In this document: in pieces, positions 28,952-37,274 of the stretch
Layout: the number at the start of each line of letters is the position of its first letter
Numbering within the stretch: the stretch's first letter is position 1
NCBI GenBank assembly: GCA_963845495.1
Contig: CAWJTH010000019.1
Location: 1 to 40,205 of the forward strand
DNA: 40,205 nucleotides
Origin: JAZKFT01 sp963845495
Lineage (GTDB): Bacteria; Bacteroidota; Bacteroidia; Chitinophagales; Chitinophagaceae
Direction of reading: 5' to 3'
Position numbers and translations under genes: made by a program
Notes under the pieces: model-generated
Seen by the model: only the letters and a program-made list of their open reading frames with translations
Told to the model about the DNA's origin: nothing
Databases searched by the model: none

Positions 28952-30479
28952 TTATTTTCCTTTTAAAAGAATTTTTATTTGGGTAAATGAATGTGACCGA
29001 AAACTATAAGTAAGCTTATTGTTCTTTGTTTCAACATCAGTTTTTAAGGGGATGTATTCATTCTGTTTATCAAATACAAATGCTGCTTGCATGTCTTTTG
29101 TGGTGATGAGACTAGCTTCGGCCTTGCCTGAAAAGTCAGCAGAAGTACTTGTAATATCTGTTGTTATGGCTTTATCCTTATGCCTATTTACAACGTTGAT
29201 AAAAGCAGCATTGGTTTCTTTTGAAAAAGTTGTAGTAACATCCAAATAAGGAATGCCCCTATATTTTTGGGTGCCGAACGTATCCAATCCACATAAGTAT
29301 CTACCGAAGTGCCCAAGCAATTGTTGGAATAAGCCTTGAAAACATAAAATAGTGGAGATTTAAAAGTTCCCCTAATTGAATCGCTGGAAAGTAAGGATGT
29401 TAGCATGGTAAAGTTGGTCATTTTCACTACATCCGCATGACGGATAAAAGAGTTGAACGATTGTGCAACGGGCAAAATGCTCATAAAATTTCGTCCAAAA
29501 GCGCCCCATTCATCCACCGAAAGATAAATAGGATTTTTAAAACCCTGTGTATTGGAAACGGCCTCAATTTCAGTTGCGGTGATTTTTATCCGGTCATCAA
29601 AAATTTTGCGCACCGTCGCCCATATGCGTATAATAATCTGGTGAACTTTCCCAATAACTGTGTATGGAAAGGTATTTTATCTTGTCGCCAATGCCGGTTA
29701 AAATTTTCCGGTTCCAATCGTCCCATTCATTTTTACTATACCAAGAAGAACCACAGCCAACAAAATCAATACTATTGTCAACGGCCTGCATTGCTTTTGC
29801 CGCTTCCCTTGCCACTTCAATATAATCTTCTGCATTTTTATGGCCTAACTCCCAAGGTTTACCATCTACCTCATTTCCTAAATCCCATATTTTAACTTTG
29901 TAAGGGGCTGGATGACCATTTTTTGCACGCAGGTCTGAGTAATATGTTCCTTTTGGATAATTGCAATATTCTAACCAATAAGCAGCATCCTGTATCGTTC
30001 CCAGACCCAAGTTTACAGCCACCGCATTTTCGGTACCAAGTGATTTGTTCAACAAAAACCATTCATCTGTTCCTACTTGGTTATCATCAATGCCGCCCCA
30101 AGCCATATTTATACGTGCAGGTCGTTTGCTTTTTGGGCCAATACCATCTTGCCAATTATAGCCCATCAAAAAATTACCACCTGGCCAGCGCATGTTGGTA
30201 ATCCTCAATTCTTTCATGGCATCAATGTAATTTTTCTTGAACCCATTTTCATCGGCCAAGCGGTGAAGTCGGGTCGTACAAAGTGCCATAAAGAGTATTT
30301 ATTTTAGGCGAATCCGGCAAACCTCTGCGTCCGCTAATTTGAATCGGTTCCATAAAAACGCCATAAATTTTTGGGTCGATTTGGCCAATGGTCCGGTCTA
30401 CATCAATTTTTATTTTTGCTGTTTGTGCAAATAACGCAATCGGCAAACTGTATAATGCAATAAATAATAACTTTTTCAT
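28952..30479 (-). pseudogene. GH51 alpha-L-arabinofuranosidase with three frameshifts
   Basis: Pieces in successive frames join to 508 residues: signal peptide MKKLLFIALYSLPIALFAQ, IYGVFMEPIQISGRR, ADENGFKKNYIDAMKELRITNMRWPGGNFLMGYNWQDGIGP, acid/base Glu in WDLGNEVDGKPWELGHKNAEDY, nucleophile Glu in IYLSVDEWGAFGRNF, and a C-terminal beta domain. Lesions: surplus base at 30256-30257 (between SPL and ADENGF), surplus base in the A-run 29599-29603 (between GAQN and FDDRIKI), missing base near 29284 (before DTFGTQKYRGI). All conserved residues survive on either side, so damage is recent or a sequencing artefact. The enzyme would remove arabinose side chains from arabinoxylan. A second GH51 lies at 38686-40205 but is of a distinct type. 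Confidence 0.9.
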
Positions 30480-30620
30480 ATGGCTTTTTATAGTACTTAG
30501 ACGTTAGTAATTAGTATTTAGACTGATACGCAATATTTTGATTGTCAACGGCCTGCAAGTGATTTTCTGTTTTAGTGTAAACTAATTTTATGTACGTATT
30601 TAGAAACAATCATTCACCTT

Positions 30621-32693
30621 CTACCTAAATCTTTTCATGTCATTTGCTATCATTTCATCAAGGTTATGTACCGGGCGTTCAATATCAGCTGGAATTGGCA
30701 TTTTGCTGAATTGCTGAAAATATAACAGGCAAGCATCTTTCCACAATACGGCATTGGCGCTTTGGCTGCGTAGGTTGCGCTGCACCGCTGTGAACCTGTC
30801 TGCATCCACATACCGTTGTGCCTTGTCCCAGGTTTTTTGAAACTGGCGAACTTGCTGCACACCTTCGTCATATTTATAGCACATTTCATCCCAAAGTGTG
30901 CGGCCACTTTTCATTTTATAGGTCCATGATGGATGATGAAACCAAAGCAGAAAAATTTCAGGGCAAGTGGAAATATCATTCAATTGCGAGGCAAGCGGCT
31001 CGTGGTATTGCTCCACCGCATCACTACCAGTTTTAGAACGGTCAAACCCAATTCCGTTTGCATCTGCTTGATGATAATATGGCGGCGTCCAGTCTGCCCG
31101 CATCCTAGCAGGCGCCCACCAAGGGCCGGGGCCGTAATGTTCGTTGGCCGACATAATATGGTGCAATCCAAGCGGCATCATATAGTTTACAGCCGCTTCC
31201 CGGCTATCCAACATCATCTTTTTTACGGGTGATAAAAAGTTCACCGTCCAGTCGCTGGAATAAAGTGCCGAACCATTTTTGTCCGACGCATCAGGATAAA
31301 ACGTTTGTTTTATCCATTCATCGGCAATTTGGTCGCTGCTTAAATCGTTGTTCCAAGCCAGCCGCCCAAAGGCGTACCAGTTTGCTTGGGCAAAATCGTT
31401 GCCGCACCAGTTGGTATCCAACCCAATATTTGCCACACCAGCAAAAGCGGTATGCACTTGCGGGTAAATGCTTCCATCGGTAGACCGTGCCACCGTGCTT
31501 CCCGTGCCTTGCTGGTAGGTATCGCTTTTCATTAATTCTTCCCACGTGGTTGATAAAAAAACCAAATGCGTTGAGTGGCCCAAATATTCCTGTGTAATCT
31601 GCACTTCTGGCATTACGGAAGTTTTTTTCATGGCACCAAAAAGTGCACTAAAAGGTTCCCTTGGCATAAAATCGATTGGTCCGTTTTTAACCTGTATAAT
31701 TACATTGTCACGAAACTTTCCATCCAATGGCATAAACTCATTATAGGCCTGTTTTGCACGGTCTTTATCGTTCGGACTGTAAACAAAAGCCCGCCACATA
31801 ATTATTCCGCCGTAGGGCGCAACTGCATCTGCCAACATGTTCGCCCCATCGGCATGTGTGCGGCCAAAATCTTGCGGACCAGGCTGGCCTTCGCTGCTGG
31901 CTTTCACCAAAAAACCGCCAAAGTCTGGTATGATGCTATAAATTTCCTTCACCTTATTTTTCCACCAAGCAATGACCGCCGGGTCTAATGGGTCGGATGT
32001 TTTTAGTCCGCCCAATAACGCTGGTGAGGAAAATTTTATAGACAAATAAGTTTTAACGCCATAAGGTCGCAGCACCTCCGCAATTGCTTTTACCCGATTT
32101 AGATATTCAGCCGATAAGATTTGCGGCGAAGCGTTTACGTTGTTCAGCACCGAACCATTTATACCAATGGATGCGTTGGCACGGGCATATTCCTGCCAAA
32201 GTGTTTTGTCGTTTTCGGTAACGATAAATGAACTGTCTTTACGCCAAAAAATGGAATGGCCAGCGTATCCACGTTCTACTGAGCCATCGTTATTGTCCCA
32301 ATGATTCAAAACCCTGATTTCATACGAAGGGTTACAAATTTCATTGCGAACCATTTGTCCTGTTTGCTGGCGGCGGAGCAATTCAAAAACACCGTATAAA
32401 ATACCCGATTCATTGTTGGCTTCAATTCCAGCTTCTGTTAGTCTAAAGCCATCACCTTTTATTTCTTTATCTTTTTTTATGGAAAAATTAATGGTCTGCC
32501 CCGATTTCCCATGCCAGCCTTTTTGCAGTTCTTGCGTAGCAATAGTTAGCGTGGCAGATTTTTTTAAGCTCACCACATTTACGGCAACTGCCGTTTTGTT
32601 TCTTAGCCAAAGCTCATGTCCGTGCTGCGCCTGTACGACTGCAACAAGGAGTAGCGACAAAATAATGGTAATGGTTTTCTTGATAACATTCAT
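30621..32693 (-). CDS. aguA: GH67 alpha-glucuronidase
   Basis: A 690-residue enzyme that cleaves (4-O-methyl)glucuronate from the non-reducing-end xylose of short aldouronic acids. The family signature is strong: RVLNHWDNNDGSVERGYAG, then acid Glu268 in FLVKASSEGQPGPQDFGRTHADGANMLA, and the paired bases Asp341 (NGPIDFMPREPF) and Glu369 (QITQEYLGH). The spacings of 73 and 28 residues equal those of the characterised Cellvibrio enzyme (E292, D365, E393). I start at ATG 32693 (MNVIKKTITIILSLLLVAVVQAQ, a clean signal peptide) rather than an in-frame TTG eight codons earlier. It follows a GH43 gene by 53 bases; the pair lies behind a promoter with a LacI operator. Having both GH67 and GH115 covers short and long substrates. 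Confidence 0.95.
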   Translation of the reverse strand: MNVIKKTITIILSLLLVAVVQAQHGHELWLRNKTAVAVNVVSLKKSATLTIATQELQKGWHGKSGQTINFSIKKDKEIKGDGFRLTEAGIEANNESGILYGVFELLRRQQTGQMVRNEICNPSYEIRVLNHWDNNDGSVERGYAGHSIFWRKDSSFIVTENDKTLWQEYARANASIGINGSVLNNVNASPQILSAEYLNRVKAIAEVLRPYGVKTYLSIKFSSPALLGGLKTSDPLDPAVIAWWKNKVKEIYSIIPDFGGFLVKASSEGQPGPQDFGRTHADGANMLADAVAPYGGIIMWRAFVYSPNDKDRAKQAYNEFMPLDGKFRDNVIIQVKNGPIDFMPREPFSALFGAMKKTSVMPEVQITQEYLGHSTHLVFLSTTWEELMKSDTYQQGTGSTVARSTDGSIYPQVHTAFAGVANIGLDTNWCGNDFAQANWYAFGRLAWNNDLSSDQIADEWIKQTFYPDASDKNGSALYSSDWTVNFLSPVKKMMLDSREAAVNYMMPLGLHHIMSANEHYGPGPWWAPARMRADWTPPYYHQADANGIGFDRSKTGSDAVEQYHEPLASQLNDISTCPEIFLLWFHHPSWTYKMKSGRTLWDEMCYKYDEGVQQVRQFQKTWDKAQRYVDADRFTAVQRNLRSQSANAVLWKDACLLYFQQFSKMPIPADIERPVHNLDEMIANDMKRFR

Positions 32694-32746
32694 TTCGATA
32701 TGGTTTTGTAATAGCAACTTACACGACTATTTCGATTCAGCCCTGA

Positions 32747-33874
32747 TTAATATTTAATGATTTGTTCTGTCCACGTAGGCGGGTGCATGTAAAATCTTCC
32801 GTCCTTAAAATATACCGGTTCATAACCCATTTGCGGCGTTTTTTCCCAAGGTTCAAAAGTTTGACTGTACGGATAAGGCCGTTTCTCGTACATAAAATAA
32901 TGGCACGAACTCCATAATTGTCCGTCAGGTCCTATAAAAAGGGCGTTATGTCCGGTTTCTTGGTAAGGGTCTTCTGTATCTTGAAATTGTAGATTGGCAT
33001 ATCCGCCGCCAATCGCTAATTCAGGGCGATAGCCTTTTTTTCTGGTGCCAAAAATTGGTTCAGGCGTAGCCAATTCCCAAGGGCCAAGCGGCGATTTTGA
33101 CTTGAGCAAGCCCACTTCATAACCCCTTGTCCAAGTGGAGAAAAACATGAAATACGTTCCTTCCTTTTTAATTACGAACGGTCCTTCAATTCCGCCAACC
33201 ATCCATTCGGGCCAGCCAGGTTGTTTTTTATCCAAAAACTTTTGGATAGGCGTGGTCAATTTTCCCGTGGTTAAATCAATTTTTGCTTGAAACAAACCAT
33301 TGCCGCTACAGTAGAGATAGGTTTGTCCATCTTTATCTTCAAATAAAGTGGCATCGTTGTTGTACTGCGGCGTTAAGGGACCGTTCACCAATTTGTAAGG
33401 TCCGGTTATTTTTTCTGATGAAAATAGCCATACGCTGTGCGTCTTCATTCCTTTCGGGTCGTCGGCAGTAACCTTGCCACTATTTACAGTAAGGTAATAT
33501 TTGTTTTTGATGAAATGGATTTCTGGTGCCCAAAAACGTCCGTTATAGGGACAATCTGGTGGAAGTTTTGCGGCGTCAATAATGAACCCGACTTGTTTCC
33601 AGTGTAGCAAATCACCCGATTCCAACAACCGGACGCCGGGATTAGGCCCCGTCCAAACTGGATTTGAAGTACCTGTGCAATACCATTTATTGCCAACTTT
33701 TATAATAAAATGGTCTCGCATCGAAATAGCGGTATCTCTGGTGATTGGGTTGGTGTACCTAAACTCATGCGTGGGTTTTACAGAAGATGACGCTTGCATG
33801 TTTGTACCCACTTGCGCAAAACAAGCAGTAGCAACAAACAATGTGCTTATAAAAGTTGTGATTTTTAAGGTCAT
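32747..33874 (-). CDS. GH43-family glycosidase, secreted
   Basis: A 375-residue propeller enzyme with signal peptide (about 1-20, ending ATACFAQ). The acids fit GH43: Asp54 (SMRDHFIIKVGNKWYCTGTS), Asp174 (YNNDATLFEDKDGQTYLYCS) and Glu230 (VGGIEGPFVIKKEGTYFMFFS), plus RFWAPEIHFIKNKYYLT. The RDHF form of the first site is less common than the usual ...DP.. and suggests a divergent GH43 subfamily, so the substrate (arabinose or xylose side chain) is open. It is the first gene of a transcript that includes GH67 and has the best promoter in the window: -7 TATGTTTG, -33 TTG, and a LacI-type operator between them. Induction together with GH67 implies a role on glucuronate-bearing xylan. Confidence 0.88.
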   Translation of the reverse strand: MTLKITTFISTLFVATACFAQVGTNMQASSSVKPTHEFRYTNPITRDTAISMRDHFIIKVGNKWYCTGTSNPVWTGPNPGVRLLESGDLLHWKQVGFIIDAAKLPPDCPYNGRFWAPEIHFIKNKYYLTVNSGKVTADDPKGMKTHSVWLFSSEKITGPYKLVNGPLTPQYNNDATLFEDKDGQTYLYCSGNGLFQAKIDLTTGKLTTPIQKFLDKKQPGWPEWMVGGIEGPFVIKKEGTYFMFFSTWTRGYEVGLLKSKSPLGPWELATPEPIFGTRKKGYRPELAIGGGYANLQFQDTEDPYQETGHNALFIGPDGQLWSSCHYFMYEKRPYPYSQTFEPWEKTPQMGYEPVYFKDGRFYMHPPTWTEQIIKY

Positions 33875-33895
33875 CGATTAAATTTTATGGTTTGC

Positions 33896-33932
33896 AACAC
33901 CGTTAGCCTGCACTGGTATAACCCACGGTGTT
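33896..33932 (-). promoter_or_regulatory. Possible leader hairpin of the GH43-GH67 transcript
   Basis: AACACCGT (33896-33903) and ACGGTGTT (33925-33932) are exact reverse complements with a 21-base loop, inside the predicted untranslated leader. No T-run follows, so it is not an obvious terminator; it may only stabilise the mRNA. Confidence 0.35.
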
Positions 33933-33941
33933 AACATCCAA

Positions 33942-33971
33942 CAAACATAATGTAATCGGTTGCATTTTCAA
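33942..33971 (-). promoter_or_regulatory. Bacteroidota promoter with embedded LacI operator (GH43-GH67 operon)
   Basis: On the minus strand: TTG (33971-33969), 19 bases, TATGTTTG (33949-33942), matching the Bacteroidota housekeeping promoter. The spacer contains the operator AATGCAACCGATTACATT (33966-33949), 16 of 18 bases equal to the site upstream of the lacI gene at 2743. A bound LacI-family protein would block polymerase directly. The expected transcript starts near 33935, about 60 bases before the ATG. Confidence 0.75.
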
Positions 33972-34107
33972 GAAAAAAATAGCCTTTTTTAACAGACAAA
34001 ATAAATTGGTCGGCTATAATGATTTTAGACGGTTATTAAACGGTAAGATGGGTACTGCTGTTGAATGATAATTTGATATAGGAAATTTAATAAAATTTAT
34101 TAGAGAT

Positions 34108-37083
34108 TTATTTCCTACCAAGCTGTACCGAAGGTGCCCCAAAATAACTAGGATGGTTATTATCTGGATTTACCACAATTCTTTCCAGCACCACTTCAGG
34201 GTCAATCATAAAAACTTTTAACGTGTGCATACCTGTTTCTTTCACATCCAGTTGAACATCCAACCAACGTAGATTGTCAAAAATCTCGTTGCGGCGCATT
34301 TTACCGGCACCTATCAACGCAATATTTCTATTTAACGGCGGCAATGCTTTTAAAACTTTAGAATTCGACAAATTATTTTGCGTGTACTCGTTAAACGTAT
34401 CAACCAAACCTTTACGGGCATCCAAAATTTGCGGCTCGCCATTGTCAATAGACACCGCAATACGCAACCCACGTTCTGGAAAAACATCCTGTGTTGGCAG
34501 AATGCCGAGTAGAAATGTGTTGTTTCCTTTTTTGTTCAACAGGATTTTATATTCCAGCCTTGGCGCAGATTGTGGTGTAGCACTTGGTGCCGTAACCGGA
34601 AAAATACCCATACAAGCGTCAGACCTACCAAGGTCGGGCAGCACAATCCATTTCGCTTTTTCATTAGGAATGTTTGCGGTAAATTTATTTGAAGGGATTG
34701 AAAACTCGCCCGTAAAACTTCCAAAGTATGGCTCTTTTAAATTTGGCACGGCAGCGTTTTCTGCGGTTACTTGCACTTGTACCAAACTGTCTCCATTTCC
34801 GATATCGATCATGCCTTCACTTTTGCCTGCTGGTAATTTTTTCCAGTCGATGTTTAATTCGATGCGGGTTTCTTTTTCAACGGATGCTTTTGTTTGGCTC
34901 AATTTAATCCAAGGTTTATCTGCTTTTGCTTCAAACTTAAAAGCGCCGGTTCCACGATTGAAGACGTCGATATAGTAGGACGGTTTTGTAATTCCGTCAA
35001 ACACGGGCAATGCGGCCGTTGCGGCAGACCCTGGCCAAGAAAGTTCGCTTCCTTCCACGGCAACGCCCATTGTTGGGCTGGCAAGTGGCGTTACATCTAC
35101 CACCGCAGGCATCGTATTTTCTCGCGGCATTGACCACATCCTATAACCAATATGGATATCCGACATCATGTTTTTCCACTTTCCGTTCGCCATCGTATCA
35201 TTGTAATAATTGCTCAATTCCTTGTCTTTCGCAAACAAATAACGGACACGTTGTGCATAATCGTTGGCACTCACCCTGCCTTGTTTTGCGTACAAATTGT
35301 TTTTATCGGCCGCCAAATACATTTCAGCGACACCCGCCGAGGCCTTGGTTGGATACAATACCAACTGATAATAAGCGTCTTGCGCTGCTGGGGCAATTTT
35401 AGTTTTTAGTGCTTCTGCTTTGGCCGCCACATCCTTCCATAATTGGAGTATACGGTCTGATTCATGATAATTTACAACGCTAAAAATATTAGGGACTTGT
35501 GTCTCCGGCTTGCGCCAAAGATTATATTTTGGGTATTTTGAAACGATATCGGCAATCTCTTTGTCATGTTCGCTGCCGAATATCCGGGTAGCCCAATCCA
35601 CGGTAAAATCAAACGTTTTTTCAGTGGGGATGGCGTCTGGATTCCAGGCATACCGCATAATAAAGTCTATTGGAAGCTCCTTTGGCTTAAGGTCGCCAAC
35701 GTTAATAATCCAAATCTGGTCGAGCCCTGTTTGGTAAGCAAGGTTCAATTGTTCCCTCAATTTTGGGATAGTGGTCGTGTTTATCCAACGGTCGTTCCAA
35801 GGGCCACCGTTCATATCGATATGATAATACAATCCGCTGCCGCCTTTCCTGCTTTTTTCTTTGGTTGGTTCAATCCTGCGGACGTATCCCCAATTGTTGT
35901 CGCAGAATAACAGGGTAATATCATCAGGAACGGTTAGGCCGGCATCATAATAACGTTGCACCTCGGTAAAAATAGCCCACAATTGTGGATGGTTGGACGG
36001 GTCATCGTTGTACACTTTTTGGATGATTTCCCGTTCGCCTTTTACCACGTTTTGTAACGTTTTTATGTTTTCCTGGTCGTCACCTTTGCCCATTGCCACG
36101 TCACCATCGCCACGCATACCCATGGTTATCAGGTTGTCGTAATTTTTGTTGCGTTGCAATCCTTCTCCCCAAAATTTTTTTAATCCAGCTTCGTTGGTTA
36201 CATAATCCCAAGCGCCGACATCATTTTTACGTACCGTATATTCTTTTTGGTTCCGCATCATAGGTTCGTGGTGCGATGTGCCCATTACGATACCATAATC
36301 GTTTGCCACAACTGGACTCATAGGGTCATCCTCATTAAAAGCGTTGCCCCACATGGCTGGCCACAAATAATTTGCTTTCAACCTTAACAGCAATTCAAAC
36401 ATGGTAGCGTACATTTTTGAATTAACACCGCCAAATCTAGCCTTGCACCAGCCCGTAAAAGAAGGCGATTCATCATTTATAAAAATGCCCCTATATTTTA
36501 CTTTCGGCGGGTCTTGAATGTACTTGCCAGCTTTTACATACAATTCGTTACTTTTTTTAATGGGTGCATCCGCCCAATAATACCAAGGCGAAACGCCAAT
36601 TTTCTCCGAAATATCATAAATACCATAAATAGTACCGCGTTTGTCACTGCCAGCCACCACCAAATTGCCTTCTACAATTTGTATGATGAACGATTCCCAT
36701 TGACCTTTAATTTCTGAAACGTCAATTTTTTTATCGGCTATCAACTTGTCGATGATGCGGCTTTTACCGATGGTGCCTACTAAAATGGAACCGATTTGAG
36801 GAGTGGAACTTTCTTTTATCTGCGCAGCTGTTCCCGAAACTTTTTGTATATCATCGCCCAAGTCTTTTGCTGCACGAACAACGCCCTTATAATCGGAAGT
36901 ATCAATATAAATAGAAGCTGATTTTCCATTGGCAACAATCTTAAAAGCATCTGGTGTTGCCTTTTGGGTAATATATTGTGGTGGTGTTCGTGGGTTTTTC
37001 TTATCTGCTAGTTGACTAAAAGCTGCTCCGTTTAGAAACAGCATTGTTAGTAAACTCCAATATTTTGCTCTTATTTGTAACAT
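34108..37083 (-). CDS. GH115 xylan alpha-1,2-glucuronidase
   Basis: A 991-residue secreted enzyme, full length for the family, with signal peptide (about 1-23, ending GAAFSQ). N-terminal domain: SIYIDTSDYKGVVRAAKDLGDDIQ and LVVAGSDKRGTIYGIYDISEKIGVSPWYYWADAP. Catalytic barrel: KVKYRGIFINDESPSFTGW, NYLWPAMWGNAFNEDDP, IVMGTSHHEPMMRNQKEY, TMGMRGDGDVAMGKG, DITLLFCDNNWGYVRR and IWIINVGDLKPKELPIDF. Helical domain and then a C-terminal beta domain (about 700-991), ending VVLERIVVNPDNNHPSYFGAPSVQ, that closes the active site in dimeric homologues. It removes 4-O-methyl-glucuronate from long or internal xylan. No reading-frame damage, unlike the second GH115 here. It is preceded by a palindromic repeat in the gap to the GH43-CBM6 gene. 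Confidence 0.95.
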   Translation of the reverse strand: MLQIRAKYWSLLTMLFLNGAAFSQLADKKNPRTPPQYITQKATPDAFKIVANGKSASIYIDTSDYKGVVRAAKDLGDDIQKVSGTAAQIKESSTPQIGSILVGTIGKSRIIDKLIADKKIDVSEIKGQWESFIIQIVEGNLVVAGSDKRGTIYGIYDISEKIGVSPWYYWADAPIKKSNELYVKAGKYIQDPPKVKYRGIFINDESPSFTGWCKARFGGVNSKMYATMFELLLRLKANYLWPAMWGNAFNEDDPMSPVVANDYGIVMGTSHHEPMMRNQKEYTVRKNDVGAWDYVTNEAGLKKFWGEGLQRNKNYDNLITMGMRGDGDVAMGKGDDQENIKTLQNVVKGEREIIQKVYNDDPSNHPQLWAIFTEVQRYYDAGLTVPDDITLLFCDNNWGYVRRIEPTKEKSRKGGSGLYYHIDMNGGPWNDRWINTTTIPKLREQLNLAYQTGLDQIWIINVGDLKPKELPIDFIMRYAWNPDAIPTEKTFDFTVDWATRIFGSEHDKEIADIVSKYPKYNLWRKPETQVPNIFSVVNYHESDRILQLWKDVAAKAEALKTKIAPAAQDAYYQLVLYPTKASAGVAEMYLAADKNNLYAKQGRVSANDYAQRVRYLFAKDKELSNYYNDTMANGKWKNMMSDIHIGYRMWSMPRENTMPAVVDVTPLASPTMGVAVEGSELSWPGSAATAALPVFDGITKPSYYIDVFNRGTGAFKFEAKADKPWIKLSQTKASVEKETRIELNIDWKKLPAGKSEGMIDIGNGDSLVQVQVTAENAAVPNLKEPYFGSFTGEFSIPSNKFTANIPNEKAKWIVLPDLGRSDACMGIFPVTAPSATPQSAPRLEYKILLNKKGNNTFLLGILPTQDVFPERGLRIAVSIDNGEPQILDARKGLVDTFNEYTQNNLSNSKVLKALPPLNRNIALIGAGKMRRNEIFDNLRWLDVQLDVKETGMHTLKVFMIDPEVVLERIVVNPDNNHPSYFGAPSVQLGRK

Positions 37084-37097
37084 CAGTTAATTGTATT

Positions 37098-37225
37098 ATG
37101 TCGTAGGGCGTTGCCCCACGCTGACATATATCACCCCGTTGGGGCTACTTGTATTTGAAAAGTGGGCATAAACGTAGTCCCAAAGGGGTGATGTATGTTA
37201 GCGATGGGTGTAGCCCATCGGTACT
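37098..37225. repeat. Long imperfect palindrome, dispersed-repeat type
   Basis: Arms of 30 bases at 37119-37148 and 37174-37203 match in 26 of 30 positions as reverse complements. Each arm holds its own small G/C-rich palindrome (CCCCGTTGGGG in one, TCCCAAAGGGG in the other). Outer segments with GGGCGTTGCCC and GGGTGTAGCCC extend the symmetry. The high G+C in an AT-rich gap, and the style, match non-coding palindromes scattered in many Bacteroidota genomes. The transcript through it would fold into a strong structure between GH43-CBM6 and GH115. Confidence 0.7.
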
Positions 37226-37274
37226 ATTGTATTGAGAAACGATTGATTATTTCTAATATCAAATCAAAATTTTA

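Larger units (their letters stand above)
33875..34107. other. Promoter-bearing spacer between GH115 and GH43
   Basis: A 233-base gap holding the LacI-operator promoter and leader hairpin described separately. The rest (33972-34107) is AT-rich with no gene; it shows no clear terminator for the upstream GH115 gene. Confidence 0.5.

Noticed and set aside
23694..30479. Programmed ribosomal frameshifting as an explanation of the broken genes
   Set aside because: The sites share no slippery heptamer or downstream structure, occur at unrelated places in the proteins, and families with these folds are not known to use it.
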